Positions 46,677 through 54,812 of a DNA stretch of 64,000 nt are shown here, in pieces. Source of the DNA: Gammaproteobacteria bacterium (lineage in GTDB: Bacteria; Pseudomonadota; Gammaproteobacteria; Pseudomonadales; Cellvibrionaceae). The notes beneath the pieces were generated by a model. That model did not search any database. It was given only the letters and a program-made list of their open reading frames with translations, and was not told where the DNA came from. Both the position numbers and the translations under genes were made by a program. The number at the start of each line of letters is the position of its first letter. Position 1 is the stretch's first letter. The stretch covers positions 1 to 64,000 of the forward strand of contig JAGKWO010000004.1 of assembly GCA_021151835.1 (NCBI GenBank), read 5' to 3'.

Positions 46677-46705
46677 TTGACAACGTTGTCTAGTCGACCT
46701 ATTGT
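46677..46705 (+). promoter_or_regulatory. Sigma-70-type promoter with internal palindrome
   Basis: TTGACA (46677-46682), 17-bp spacer, TATTGT (46700-46705) precedes the chemoreceptor gene. The perfect palindrome GACAACGTTGTC (46679-46690) overlaps the -35 box and spacer, so a repressor could bind there. Confidence 0.6.
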
Positions 46706-46750
46706 CCATTAGACCTGTATATAAGTTCGCCACCCAGAGGGCTCCTCACT

Positions 46751-48370
46751 ATGTCATTGCGCGTTAAAATCTGGATTGTCTCCGCCCAAATCCTGCTCGG
46801 CCTCCTGGGAATGATGCTGATTGGCCTGTTTACCGTTCGCTACTCATCCAATCAGGACAATGCCGCCCGCGTTGAACAGTTGCTCAACAGCACTTACGCC
46901 ACGGTGATCCAGATGGAACAGATGGCCGCTCGCGGCGAAATGACCGACGAAGCTGCCCAGAAGATCGCCACCCAGATCTTGCGCAATAACATTTATCACA
47001 AGTCCGAATATGTATATGTGGCCGATGAGAAAATGAATTTCGTCGCCGCTCCGCTCGATCCGCAGTTGCACGGCACCAGCTTCCATGAATTTAAAGATGG
47101 CAATGGCCGTAGCGTGGGGGAAATACTGCTCAAGGCAGTAGGCAAAGCCCAGGGGCAAACAGCACGTTATCATTGGACCCAAAAACAGGCTGATGGCTCC
47201 ATAGAAGACAAGTTATCCATCGCCAAATTATCTCCCCGCTGGAAATGGGTGGTAGGAACCGGTATCGGTTTTAATGAGGTCAATGCGCGTTTTTGGGAAA
47301 CTGCAAAATGGCAGTTGGGAGTTTGTATCCTGGTGATGCTGGTGATCGTTGTACCGGTGGTGCTGTTTGCACGCAAACTGGATAACGGGCTGGGAGCAGA
47401 GTTAAAAGAAGTACTCACGCTGGTACGAGCAGTTGCCGATGGCGATCTGACCGAGCGCAACTCACACCGCGCCCCCGAAGACAGCATTTATGGCTCGGTA
47501 GTCCGCATGCGCCAAAACCTGCGCGATATGCTCAGCAGTATCTCTTCCATGGTGGCGCGCTTGCATGAGATCAGCGATGACATTGTCCATAAAGCCGAAA
47601 CCAGCACTGCCATGGCCGAAGACCAGAGCTCCAACACCATCAAAATTGCATCCTCGGCAGAAGAGTTCAACATGCAAACCAAGGACGCCATGCAACAAGC
47701 CAAGGTGGCCACCAACCAGACCGACCACGCCTCCAAAACTGCCAACCAGGGCCAGAAGCTGATTTCCAACGCAGTGAAAAGCTTTGTCGAAATCGATAAC
47801 AGCGTGATCCAGACCCAAGGCAGCATTGATGATCTGGCCAGCCGAATTAATAGTATCTCCGCAGTAATTTCGGTGATCAGTGAAGTAGCAAACCAGACCA
47901 ATTTGCTTGCACTCAACGCTGCGATTGAAGCCGCCCGCGCAGGTGAACAAGGCCGCGGTTTTGCGGTTGTTGCCGATGAAGTTCGCCAACTGGCCCAACG
48001 CACCACCCAGGCCACCACTGAAATTAGCGATACCATTACTGCCGTCCAGCATTCCAGCCGTGTTGCAAAACAGAATATGGATGACATGGTTACCCAGTTG
48101 AAAGATGGCATCAGCCAAACCCGCCAGGGCGGCGAGATTGTTGAAAGCGTGCGCAAGGAAACCGATGAAGTTGCCAAGATGGTGGCCCATATCGGCAATT
48201 CGCTGATCGAACATGTGCAGGCAAGCAGTTTGATTCTGGAATATGTCAGCCATGTCGAGCAGTCATCTTTGGGAACCAAAGATGCGGCGCGCGGAACCCT
48301 GGTCGCATCGCAGCAAATTCGCGATGCATCCGATGAACTTAGTCGCAAACTGGAGGGTTTCCGCCTCTAA
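46751..48370 (+). CDS. Methyl-accepting chemotaxis protein with Cache sensor
   Basis: This 539-aa receptor has TM1 (about residues 7-28), a periplasmic sCache_2-type sensor (NNIYHKSEYVYVADEKMNFV, then LSPRWKWVVGTGIG), TM2, a HAMP domain and the long signalling coiled coil with EVANQTNLLALNAAIEAARAGEQGRGFAVVADEVRQLA around residues 380-420. It relays ligand sensing to CheA. No CheR-binding pentapeptide is seen at its C-terminus. No che genes lie nearby. The ligand is unknown, although Cache_2 domains often bind small organic acids. Confidence 0.93.
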   Translation: MSLRVKIWIVSAQILLGLLGMMLIGLFTVRYSSNQDNAARVEQLLNSTYATVIQMEQMAARGEMTDEAAQKIATQILRNNIYHKSEYVYVADEKMNFVAAPLDPQLHGTSFHEFKDGNGRSVGEILLKAVGKAQGQTARYHWTQKQADGSIEDKLSIAKLSPRWKWVVGTGIGFNEVNARFWETAKWQLGVCILVMLVIVVPVVLFARKLDNGLGAELKEVLTLVRAVADGDLTERNSHRAPEDSIYGSVVRMRQNLRDMLSSISSMVARLHEISDDIVHKAETSTAMAEDQSSNTIKIASSAEEFNMQTKDAMQQAKVATNQTDHASKTANQGQKLISNAVKSFVEIDNSVIQTQGSIDDLASRINSISAVISVISEVANQTNLLALNAAIEAARAGEQGRGFAVVADEVRQLAQRTTQATTEISDTITAVQHSSRVAKQNMDDMVTQLKDGISQTRQGGEIVESVRKETDEVAKMVAHIGNSLIEHVQASSLILEYVSHVEQSSLGTKDAARGTLVASQQIRDASDELSRKLEGFRL

Positions 48371-48407
48371 TCGCGCTTGCCGACGCACCACCAAACACTG
48401 TATAAAT

Positions 48408-48443
48408 AGCCAGATACGAAATAGCCCCGTATCTGGCTTTTTT
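48408..48443 (+). terminator. Terminator after the chemoreceptor gene
   Basis: AGCCAGATACG (48408-48418) pairs with CGTATCTGGCT (48428-48438), an 11-bp perfect stem followed by a T-run (48438-48443). Confidence 0.9.
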
Positions 48444-48492
48444 ATTTCCCTTTTTCAACAGTGTTGCGCCCGCTAATTGACCCGGATTGCCT

Positions 48493-50160
48493 ATGCTCAC
48501 ACATCTGAACATCCAAAACTTTACGCTGGTCGATCATCTGGACCTGGACCTGAAACCGGGCATGACCGTGATCACCGGGGAGACAGGCGCCGGTAAATCC
48601 ATCGTGCTGGATGCGTTGGGCCAAACACTGGGTGACCGCGCTGATGGTGAACGGGTACGAACCGGCGCGAGCCGTGCTGATATCTGTGCGACCTTCGATA
48701 CGCGCAAAATTCCGGCAGCTGCAGAATGGTTGGTCAACAACGACTTACAGCAAGCCGATCACCCCCATGAATGCTTGCTGCGCCGGGTAATTGCCAGCGA
48801 TGGCAAATCCAAAGCTTATATCAACGGCCAATCGGCAACCCTGCAACAATTGCGTACGTTAGGTGAGATGCTGATTGATATTCACAGCCAGCATGAGCAC
48901 CAATCGCTGCTGGTTAAGGACACCCATCGCCGCCTGGTCGATGAGTTCGCAGGCCAAATTGACCTGGCCAGACAAGTGCGCCAGGCATGGCGCGAATGGC
49001 AGAGCAGACTGGAGCATTTCATCCATTTGCGCGATAACGCCGCCGAGGTTAATGCCCGCTTCCAGCTATTGAGCTATCAAGTCGATGAACTGGAACAACT
49101 GGATTTGCAAACCGGCGAACTGGCAAAGCTGGAAGCTGAACAGCGCAGCCTCGCCAATGCGGAGGAAATCCTGCGCGGCAGCCAGCAATTGGCGGCATTT
49201 TGCGGGGATGACGAACAAGGGCCAAGCGTTAACCTGCATCGCGCCTTACATATTTTGCGCAATCTACCGGAAAAATCGGCTGCCCTGAAAACTGCGGAGG
49301 AGCTGCTAATCAGTGCGCAAATCCAGGTCGAGGAAGCCCAGCACGAAATTGAACATCATATCGATAGCTTTGCCCTGGACCCGGCACGCTTGCAACAAGT
49401 GGATGAACGCCTTTCCGCCATTTATGACTTGGCGCGCAAGCATCGCATCCAGGCCGATGAGCTACCGGAATTAATCGGCAAGCTAAGTACCGAACTTGAA
49501 CAACTCCAGGGCGGCGACGCCAAACTTGATCAACTCGCCCAGCAGGTCACGCAGGCGGAAAAAAACTATCGCCAATTGGCCGAGCAGCTTTCCGGTAAAC
49601 GTGCCAAAGCGGGGACAACGCTGGCAAAACAAGTTAATGAGCAACTTAAATTGCTGGCAATGGAGAACGCTAAATTCAGCGTCAGCCTGCTTCCCCTCGG
49701 GGACAAACCCGGTGCCAATGGCCTTGAGGAAGTGGAATTCCTGATCAGTACCAACCCAGGACAAGCCCCGCGCCCACTGGCCAAGATTGCATCGGGCGGC
49801 GAATTATCGCGCATCAGCCTTGCGGTTCAGGTAGTTACTGCCCAAACATCAGCAATCCCCACATTGGTATTTGATGAAGTAGATGTAGGTATTGGCGGTG
49901 CAACGGGCGATGTGGTGGGCCAGTTGTTGCGTCAATTGGGCGAGCGGGGTCAGGTAATTTGCGTCACCCATCTGGCGCAAGTGGCAAGCAAGGGGCACCA
50001 GCATTTGCAAGTGGTAAAAACGGCGAGCAAAAAATCCGCTGAATCGACACTGGTTGAATTGTCTGGCGATGCCAAAGTGGAAGAAATAGCGCGGATGCTC
50101 GGCGGCTTGAAAGTTACCGATCAATCCCTTGCCCATGCGCGGGAAATGTTGGCGCTTTAG
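48493..50160 (+). CDS. recN: DNA repair ATPase RecN
   Basis: This 555-aa SMC-like protein has Walker A GETGAGKS at residues 29-36, a long coiled coil in the middle, the ABC signature IASGGELSRISLAVQ and Walker B TLVFDEVDVGIGG. It acts at double-strand breaks. ATG 48493 gives MLTHLNIQNF, as in other RecN proteins; TTG 48487 is less likely. I saw no clear LexA box upstream. It is followed by a shared terminator and the convergent fur gene. Confidence 0.97.
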   Translation: MLTHLNIQNFTLVDHLDLDLKPGMTVITGETGAGKSIVLDALGQTLGDRADGERVRTGASRADICATFDTRKIPAAAEWLVNNDLQQADHPHECLLRRVIASDGKSKAYINGQSATLQQLRTLGEMLIDIHSQHEHQSLLVKDTHRRLVDEFAGQIDLARQVRQAWREWQSRLEHFIHLRDNAAEVNARFQLLSYQVDELEQLDLQTGELAKLEAEQRSLANAEEILRGSQQLAAFCGDDEQGPSVNLHRALHILRNLPEKSAALKTAEELLISAQIQVEEAQHEIEHHIDSFALDPARLQQVDERLSAIYDLARKHRIQADELPELIGKLSTELEQLQGGDAKLDQLAQQVTQAEKNYRQLAEQLSGKRAKAGTTLAKQVNEQLKLLAMENAKFSVSLLPLGDKPGANGLEEVEFLISTNPGQAPRPLAKIASGGELSRISLAVQVVTAQTSAIPTLVFDEVDVGIGGATGDVVGQLLRQLGERGQVICVTHLAQVASKGHQHLQVVKTASKKSAESTLVELSGDAKVEEIARMLGGLKVTDQSLAHAREMLAL

Positions 50161-50185
50161 CGGCTGCCAACTTCGGACAATAAAA

Positions 50186-50206
50186 AGGGCGCAATCAATG
50201 CGCCCT
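50186..50206. terminator. Terminator between recN and fur
   Basis: AGGGCGCA (50186-50193) pairs with TGCGCCCT (50199-50206), with a T-rich tail on the minus strand. It lies between two convergent genes and probably serves fur, and perhaps recN. Confidence 0.8.
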
Positions 50207-50231
50207 GATTTAATACCGCAATACTGGCTAA

Positions 50232-50639
50232 CTAACGCTTTTTACGCACGTAAAGTACCAGGCTGTGATCGGTAAGTTCATAACCGTAGTCAGCCGCGAT
50301 GCGTTTTTGCAGCGCTTCGATTTCATCGTTATGGAACTCTATGATGGTACCGGCATCTATATCGACCATGTGATCATGATGCTCGCCGCGCGCTACCTCG
50401 AATACAGAATGGCCGCCATCAAAGTTATGACGCACAACCAAACCGGCGGTCTCGAACTGGGTCAATACCCGATATACCGTAGCCAGACCTACATCATCCC
50501 CCTGCTCCATCAGCGCTTTATAAACGTCTTCAGCGCTCATGTGATGCCGTTCAGAGGACTCCAGCATTTGCAAAATTTTAACTCGCGGCAAAGTGACTTT
50601 AAGGCCAGCCTTGCGCAGCTCGTGGTTACCATCTGCCAT
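50232..50639 (-). CDS. fur: Ferric uptake regulator Fur
   Basis: This 135-aa protein has the winged-helix DNA-binding half (LKVTLPRVKILQML, VGLATVYRVLTQFE) and a metal-binding half with HHDHMVDID. It represses iron-acquisition genes with Fe2+. ATG 50639 (MADGNHELRKAGLK) matches Pseudomonas Fur N-termini; a longer start at 50651 is unlikely. The protein has no cysteine, so it lacks the structural CxxC zinc sites of enterobacterial Fur. bamE is divergent, as in pseudomonads. Confidence 0.95.
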   Translation of the reverse strand: MADGNHELRKAGLKVTLPRVKILQMLESSERHHMSAEDVYKALMEQGDDVGLATVYRVLTQFETAGLVVRHNFDGGHSVFEVARGEHHDHMVDIDAGTIIEFHNDEIEALQKRIAADYGYELTDHSLVLYVRKKR

Positions 50640-50717
50640 TATTTCCCCCAAACCCTTCTCAGTGTTCCTGTGGTTCGGGTATTATCCGCGTTCATTTTCG
50701 TTAGTGGAAGCCCTAGT

Positions 50718-51179
50718 ATGAAATTAGCCAGCCGTGTTTTTCTGGCCGTTATCGTTGCAACCAGTCTCACTGCCTGTTCCAGCTTCCGCTTTCCCGGTGT
50801 TTATAAAGTCGGCATCCAGCAAGGCCATATCATTACCGAAGAAATGGTTTCCCAATTAAAACTGGGTATGTCCAAGCGCCAGGTGCGTTTCGTTCTTGGT
50901 AATAGCCTGGTGCCGGATACATTTAACGATGATCGCTGGGACTACCCTTACAGCGTTCGCCGCGGCTCACAAGGCGAGATCACCCAATACCTGTACACCG
51001 TGTATTTTGAAAACGACAAGCTGGTAAAAACCGAAGGTGATTACTTGCCCGGTAAGGCGCCATTGAGCGGGGAAAAATCCAAAAGGTACCTTGAGGATAT
51101 GAACCGCGATGTACCGGTTCCAACCGAGGACTCCACCCCGCGTGATATAGAGATACCGGATCAGGACGAGAACAACTAA
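50718..51179 (+). CDS. bamE: Outer membrane assembly lipoprotein BamE
   Basis: This 153-aa lipoprotein has signal peptide and lipobox LTAC (MKLASRVFLAVIVATSLTAC) and the SmpA/OmlA core: YKVGIQQGHIITEEMVSQLK, then GMSKRQVRFVLGNSL and DTFNDDRWDYPYSV. BamE stabilises the BAM complex that inserts beta-barrel proteins. The start ATG 50718 is used because only it gives the lipoprotein signal. It is divergent from fur. Confidence 0.95.
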   Translation: MKLASRVFLAVIVATSLTACSSFRFPGVYKVGIQQGHIITEEMVSQLKLGMSKRQVRFVLGNSLVPDTFNDDRWDYPYSVRRGSQGEITQYLYTVYFENDKLVKTEGDYLPGKAPLSGEKSKRYLEDMNRDVPVPTEDSTPRDIEIPDQDENN

Positions 51180-51197
51180 ATACCCGCTCCAAAAACA

Positions 51198-51223
51198 AAA
51201 CGCCCGCTAATGCGGGCGTTTTT
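51198..51223. terminator. Terminator after bamE
   Basis: AAACGCCCGC (51198-51207), loop TAAT, GCGGGCGTTT (51212-51221) with a following T-run; it lies between convergent bamE and the diguanylate cyclase gene. Confidence 0.9.
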
Positions 51224-51241
51224 ATTGTTCGATACAAACCG

Positions 51242-52876
51242 TTAACGGCCAAAACAGACCCGGTTGCGCCCTTCCGTTTTGGCTCGATAGAGCGCCGCGT
51301 CAGCTTCCTGCAACAACTGCTCGGCCCGATCAATACCGGGGCGATAAGCCGCGATACCGGCACTCAGGCTCACATTGAAACTGATATCGCCCGCACTGAA
51401 ACTGATATCGCGGAATCGCTGGCGAACATCCTCCATTAACATCAATGCCTCGTCGCGACCACAACGGGGTAGCACCGCCACAAACTCTTCACCACCATAG
51501 CGGCCAACCGCATCGGTTTTGCGCAAACGCTGGCGTAATAAATGAGCGATGGCCTTGATCACTTTATCGCCCGCCGGATGCCCGTAGGTATCGTTGATTT
51601 GCTTGAAGTGGTCCAGGTCCAACATAACCACACTTAATTCGCCGCCACCGCGTACCGTGCGGCTCAGCTCAATATCCACCTGCTCCTTGATACGGGAATG
51701 CTTGAGCAAGCCCGTCAGGCTATCGCGATCCAGGGCATCGCTAAGTTGCCGGCTACGCGCCGCGCGCGTGGAAACCGCCGTGACCAATTCACGATCACCC
51801 AGGGGTTTGCTCAGGAAATCATCGCCAGCGCGGCCAAGCGCAATTGCCCGCTTTTCCACATCCTGTTCGGAAGATAAGTAGGTGATGGGGACTCGCAGCC
51901 AATCCTGGTTAAGGCGAATCACCTGCGCCAGCTCAATACCATTGCAGCCCGGCATATTGATATCGAGCAATACCAGATCCGGATGAAACTCCTGCAATAA
52001 CTCAAAAATAATGCGCGGGTCATTGCTGATTTCCGCATGGATTCCCGCCGCCTTTAACACCAGTTTATAGTGCTCGGCCAACGCCAGATCGTCATCGATA
52101 ATTAACACCCGGTGCGGCGCGCTGCGGTGGCGGTCCAGGTAATATTCAAAACAATCCACCAGGCGAATAGTATCCAGCGGCTTTACAAAATAACCGACGG
52201 CGCCTGCGCGCACAGCCGCGTGATACGCCTCAAAGTCGGTGCGGGTAGACACAAAAATAACCGGGACCGGCGCGGGCAAATGTTGTTGCAAAATCATGAC
52301 CGCTTCGGGAGCTTCACGCCCCTCTTCCACAAACATGATGTCGCAAATCATAAAATCCGGGGGCCGGCGCAGCACCTCTGTCTCCGCGGACGCAATCGTC
52401 GCAAAGTGTTCAACCTGATGGCCGAAATGGCGCAGGGTCATACAGACTTCATCGGCGATATCGGGGTCATCTTCCAAAACATAAATCAGGGTATTGGTTT
52501 TTTGTGGCGATGTTTGCGACACCAGCGGCATGGGTTTGTTATTGCGCTCTGCCTGCAAATCCCCGCCGAGCGCGGCGACGGCAACCGAAAACACCCGCAG
52601 CAATCCCCGATCAATGGGTGTACCTGCCACCCACTCCTGGGCTTGCAATTCAAGTTTTTTCGCTTGCTTGCCCAAATCGGTAAAACCAAAACTGCCGGCA
52701 GAACCCGCCAATTTGTGCAATCGATGGTTAAGCTGGGCTAGCGCGCCAGCACGCAGGCCGGGTTCTGCGAGGTCATCGACCAATTGGCGTAGCTGGTGCA
52801 GTTCGGCGGGTAAACGCGCGGCATAATCATCACGCAAAGCCTGGAGTCTGGCTGCTATATCAGCATTTTTGTCCAT
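51242..52876 (-). CDS. Diguanylate cyclase with Hpt and two receiver domains
   Basis: This 544-aa protein has an N-terminal Hpt domain with H54 (HKLAGSAGSFGF), a first receiver (DFMICDIMFVEEG), a second receiver with the phospho-acceptor region DLVLLDINMPGCNG, and a C-terminal GGDEF domain with RYGGEEF. It makes c-di-GMP. The RKTD sequence five residues before GGEEF is a product-inhibition (I-) site. ATG 52876 has AGG upstream; a GTG at 52882 is less likely. It is divergent from an HD-GYP gene, which breaks down the same messenger. Confidence 0.93.
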   Translation of the reverse strand: MDKNADIAARLQALRDDYAARLPAELHQLRQLVDDLAEPGLRAGALAQLNHRLHKLAGSAGSFGFTDLGKQAKKLELQAQEWVAGTPIDRGLLRVFSVAVAALGGDLQAERNNKPMPLVSQTSPQKTNTLIYVLEDDPDIADEVCMTLRHFGHQVEHFATIASAETEVLRRPPDFMICDIMFVEEGREAPEAVMILQQHLPAPVPVIFVSTRTDFEAYHAAVRAGAVGYFVKPLDTIRLVDCFEYYLDRHRSAPHRVLIIDDDLALAEHYKLVLKAAGIHAEISNDPRIIFELLQEFHPDLVLLDINMPGCNGIELAQVIRLNQDWLRVPITYLSSEQDVEKRAIALGRAGDDFLSKPLGDRELVTAVSTRAARSRQLSDALDRDSLTGLLKHSRIKEQVDIELSRTVRGGGELSVVMLDLDHFKQINDTYGHPAGDKVIKAIAHLLRQRLRKTDAVGRYGGEEFVAVLPRCGRDEALMLMEDVRQRFRDISFSAGDISFNVSLSAGIAAYRPGIDRAEQLLQEADAALYRAKTEGRNRVCFGR

Positions 52877-53165
52877 GAACACCTGGCCTGTTGTTGGGGG
52901 AGTATTGGATAGGGAGCACTCCGCTCACAGCTTCTCTCTCATCTAAAAAGTTAATCATAATCACGCTGAATAATAGGTGCGAAACGTCAGTTTGGCCAAT
53001 TTCAGGAGCAACCTGCGGCTTCTGCAAATTCCCAGCATAAAAACCGTAATTTCATTGGAAAAATATTATGGACGGAGCAGCAGCCCGCGCGCAAAGCCTG
53101 ACTATACTCAGCCAAAGGAGCTGTTAACCCCTTCACATTCCCCAACCAGTTGATCCACACGGCAG

Positions 53166-54389
53166 ATGCTGAAACGAATCGCGGTAAAAGACATAAAACT
53201 TGGCATGTTCATTTGTGAATTTTGTGGTTCATGGATGGAGCATCCTTTTTGGAAAACCCGCTTTTTACTGGAAGATGAAAAAGATCTGCGCGCTATCCTG
53301 GCAAGCGGCATCAAAGAGTTGTGGATTGATGTGAGCCAGGGCCTTGATGCAACGGGCGGCAGCGCGGGCAAAACCGAGGCCGAAGTCGAACGGGAAACGG
53401 ATGCATTATTGCTCGGCGCGGTAAATCCTGCGGCAGCCGATCGTATTTCCCTTGATGAAGAAGTCCAGACCGCTGCGCGCCTGTGTAATCGCGCAAAAGA
53501 AGCGGTGATTGAAATGTTCAGCGATGCGCGCATGGGCAAGGCCATTCAAATTGAAAAGGCGCATGAATTAGTCGAAGAGATTTCCAGTTCGGTCTTACGC
53601 CAACCCCATGCACTTATTAGTCTCGCGCGCTTAAAAACCGCAGATGAATATACATTTTTACATTCAGTGGCGGTGTGCGCACTGATGATCGCACTTGCGC
53701 GGCAATTGAATCTGGATGAAGGTATCGTGCGCGATGCCGGTTTGGCAGGCTTGCTGCACGACATCGGCAAAATTGCCATTCCACTTAAAGTATTAAACAA
53801 GCCGGGAAAATTAACGGATGAAGAATTTGCGATTGTAAAATCACATCCGGAAGTGGGCGCAAAAATTTTAATCGATAGCTACCAAGTACCGCCGATGGCC
53901 TTGGATGTCTGCCTTCATCACCATGAAAAAGTGGACGGTACCGGCTATCCCCATGGGCTCAAAGGCGACAACATTAGTTTGTTCGCGAAAATGGGGGCGG
54001 TGTGCGATGTCTATGACGCAATCACTTCCAATCGCCCTTATAAAAAAGGATGGTCGCCTGCAGAATCGATTCGCAAAATGGCGGAGTGGAGTAAGGGCCA
54101 TTTTGACGAATCGGTATTCCAGGCATTTGTCAAAACGGTGGGCATTTATCCCACCGGTTCATTGGTCCGTTTGGAAAGTGGAAAACTGGCTGTTGTCATT
54201 GAGCAAAATGAAAGCTCATTATTAATGCCCAAAGTAAAAATATTTTTTTCTGCCAAAACCAAAATGCCGATCATCCAGGAAGTTCTCGACCTGGCTAAAT
54301 TACAAGGCAAGGAAAAAATTATCGGGCGCGAATCGCCCGACGATTGGGGCTTTAAAAACCTTGATGTGCTGTGGTCGGGAATCACCTGA
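53166..54389 (+). CDS. HD-GYP c-di-GMP phosphodiesterase
   Basis: This 407-aa protein has an N-terminal DUF3391 domain (residues about 1-130) and an HD-GYP domain with the catalytic HD at 198-199 (LLHDIGKIAIP) and the HHHEKVDGTGYPHGLKG signature near 251-267. It hydrolyses c-di-GMP. It is divergent from the diguanylate cyclase gene with a gap of about 290 bp, so the two may be regulated as a pair. The 52877-53165 gap contains no other gene that I can support. Confidence 0.93.
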   Translation: MLKRIAVKDIKLGMFICEFCGSWMEHPFWKTRFLLEDEKDLRAILASGIKELWIDVSQGLDATGGSAGKTEAEVERETDALLLGAVNPAAADRISLDEEVQTAARLCNRAKEAVIEMFSDARMGKAIQIEKAHELVEEISSSVLRQPHALISLARLKTADEYTFLHSVAVCALMIALARQLNLDEGIVRDAGLAGLLHDIGKIAIPLKVLNKPGKLTDEEFAIVKSHPEVGAKILIDSYQVPPMALDVCLHHHEKVDGTGYPHGLKGDNISLFAKMGAVCDVYDAITSNRPYKKGWSPAESIRKMAEWSKGHFDESVFQAFVKTVGIYPTGSLVRLESGKLAVVIEQNESSLLMPKVKIFFSAKTKMPIIQEVLDLAKLQGKEKIIGRESPDDWGFKNLDVLWSGIT

Positions 54390-54422
54390 GCCCATTCATT
54401 ATTTTCACTAATGTTAACAGCG

Positions 54423-54812
54423 TTATATTTGTTGCCGCCCCCATATATCGCGCAACTCTTGCGCAAGTGTCATGGGATCAAACGGCTTGGCGATAACACC
54501 TACCGCACCCATCCCTAGATAAGCCTGTACTTCCTGCGGCTGAACTTTGGCAGTCATAAATACCACTGGCGTTTTTTCCAGCTCGGGAAAACCGCGCAAA
54601 CCTTTCAGGGTTTCAGGTCCATCCATACCCGGCATCATTACATCCAGCAGAATTAAATCCGGATTAAATGCCACAGCTTTTTGCAAGGCCTCGCTGCCGC
54701 ATGAGCATGCCTCAACGGTAAAACCACTGATAGTTTCCAGCACCATCATGGCGATAGCCTGGATATCCGGGTCATCTTCCACATATAAAATTCGGGTTAA
54801 TTCGCGTGTCAT
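54423..54812 (-). CDS. Single-domain response regulator
   Basis: This 129-aa receiver domain has the phosphorylation site DLILLDVMMPGMDG and the conserved KPFDP near the C-terminus. There is no output domain. Its start overlaps the stop of the upstream kinase gene (ATGA), so it is co-translated with it and is a natural phospho-partner. Confidence 0.92.
   Translation of the reverse strand: MTRELTRILYVEDDPDIQAIAMMVLETISGFTVEACSCGSEALQKAVAFNPDLILLDVMMPGMDGPETLKGLRGFPELEKTPVVFMTAKVQPQEVQAYLGMGAVGVIAKPFDPMTLAQELRDIWGRQQI

Larger units (their letters stand above)
46324..46750. other. 427-bp divergent intergenic region between grpE and the chemoreceptor gene
   Basis: This gap holds the sigma-32 promoter of grpE on the left and the sigma-70-type promoter of the chemoreceptor gene on the right. 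The 46430-46670 stretch is AT-rich and shows no gene with a convincing start; short frames there have no ribosome site. Confidence 0.6.

Noticed and set aside
47462..48348. Long minus-strand open frames opposite the chemoreceptor gene (263 and 286 aa)
   Set aside because: Shadows of the coiled-coil coding sequence; the plus-strand frame has the full MCP domain order.
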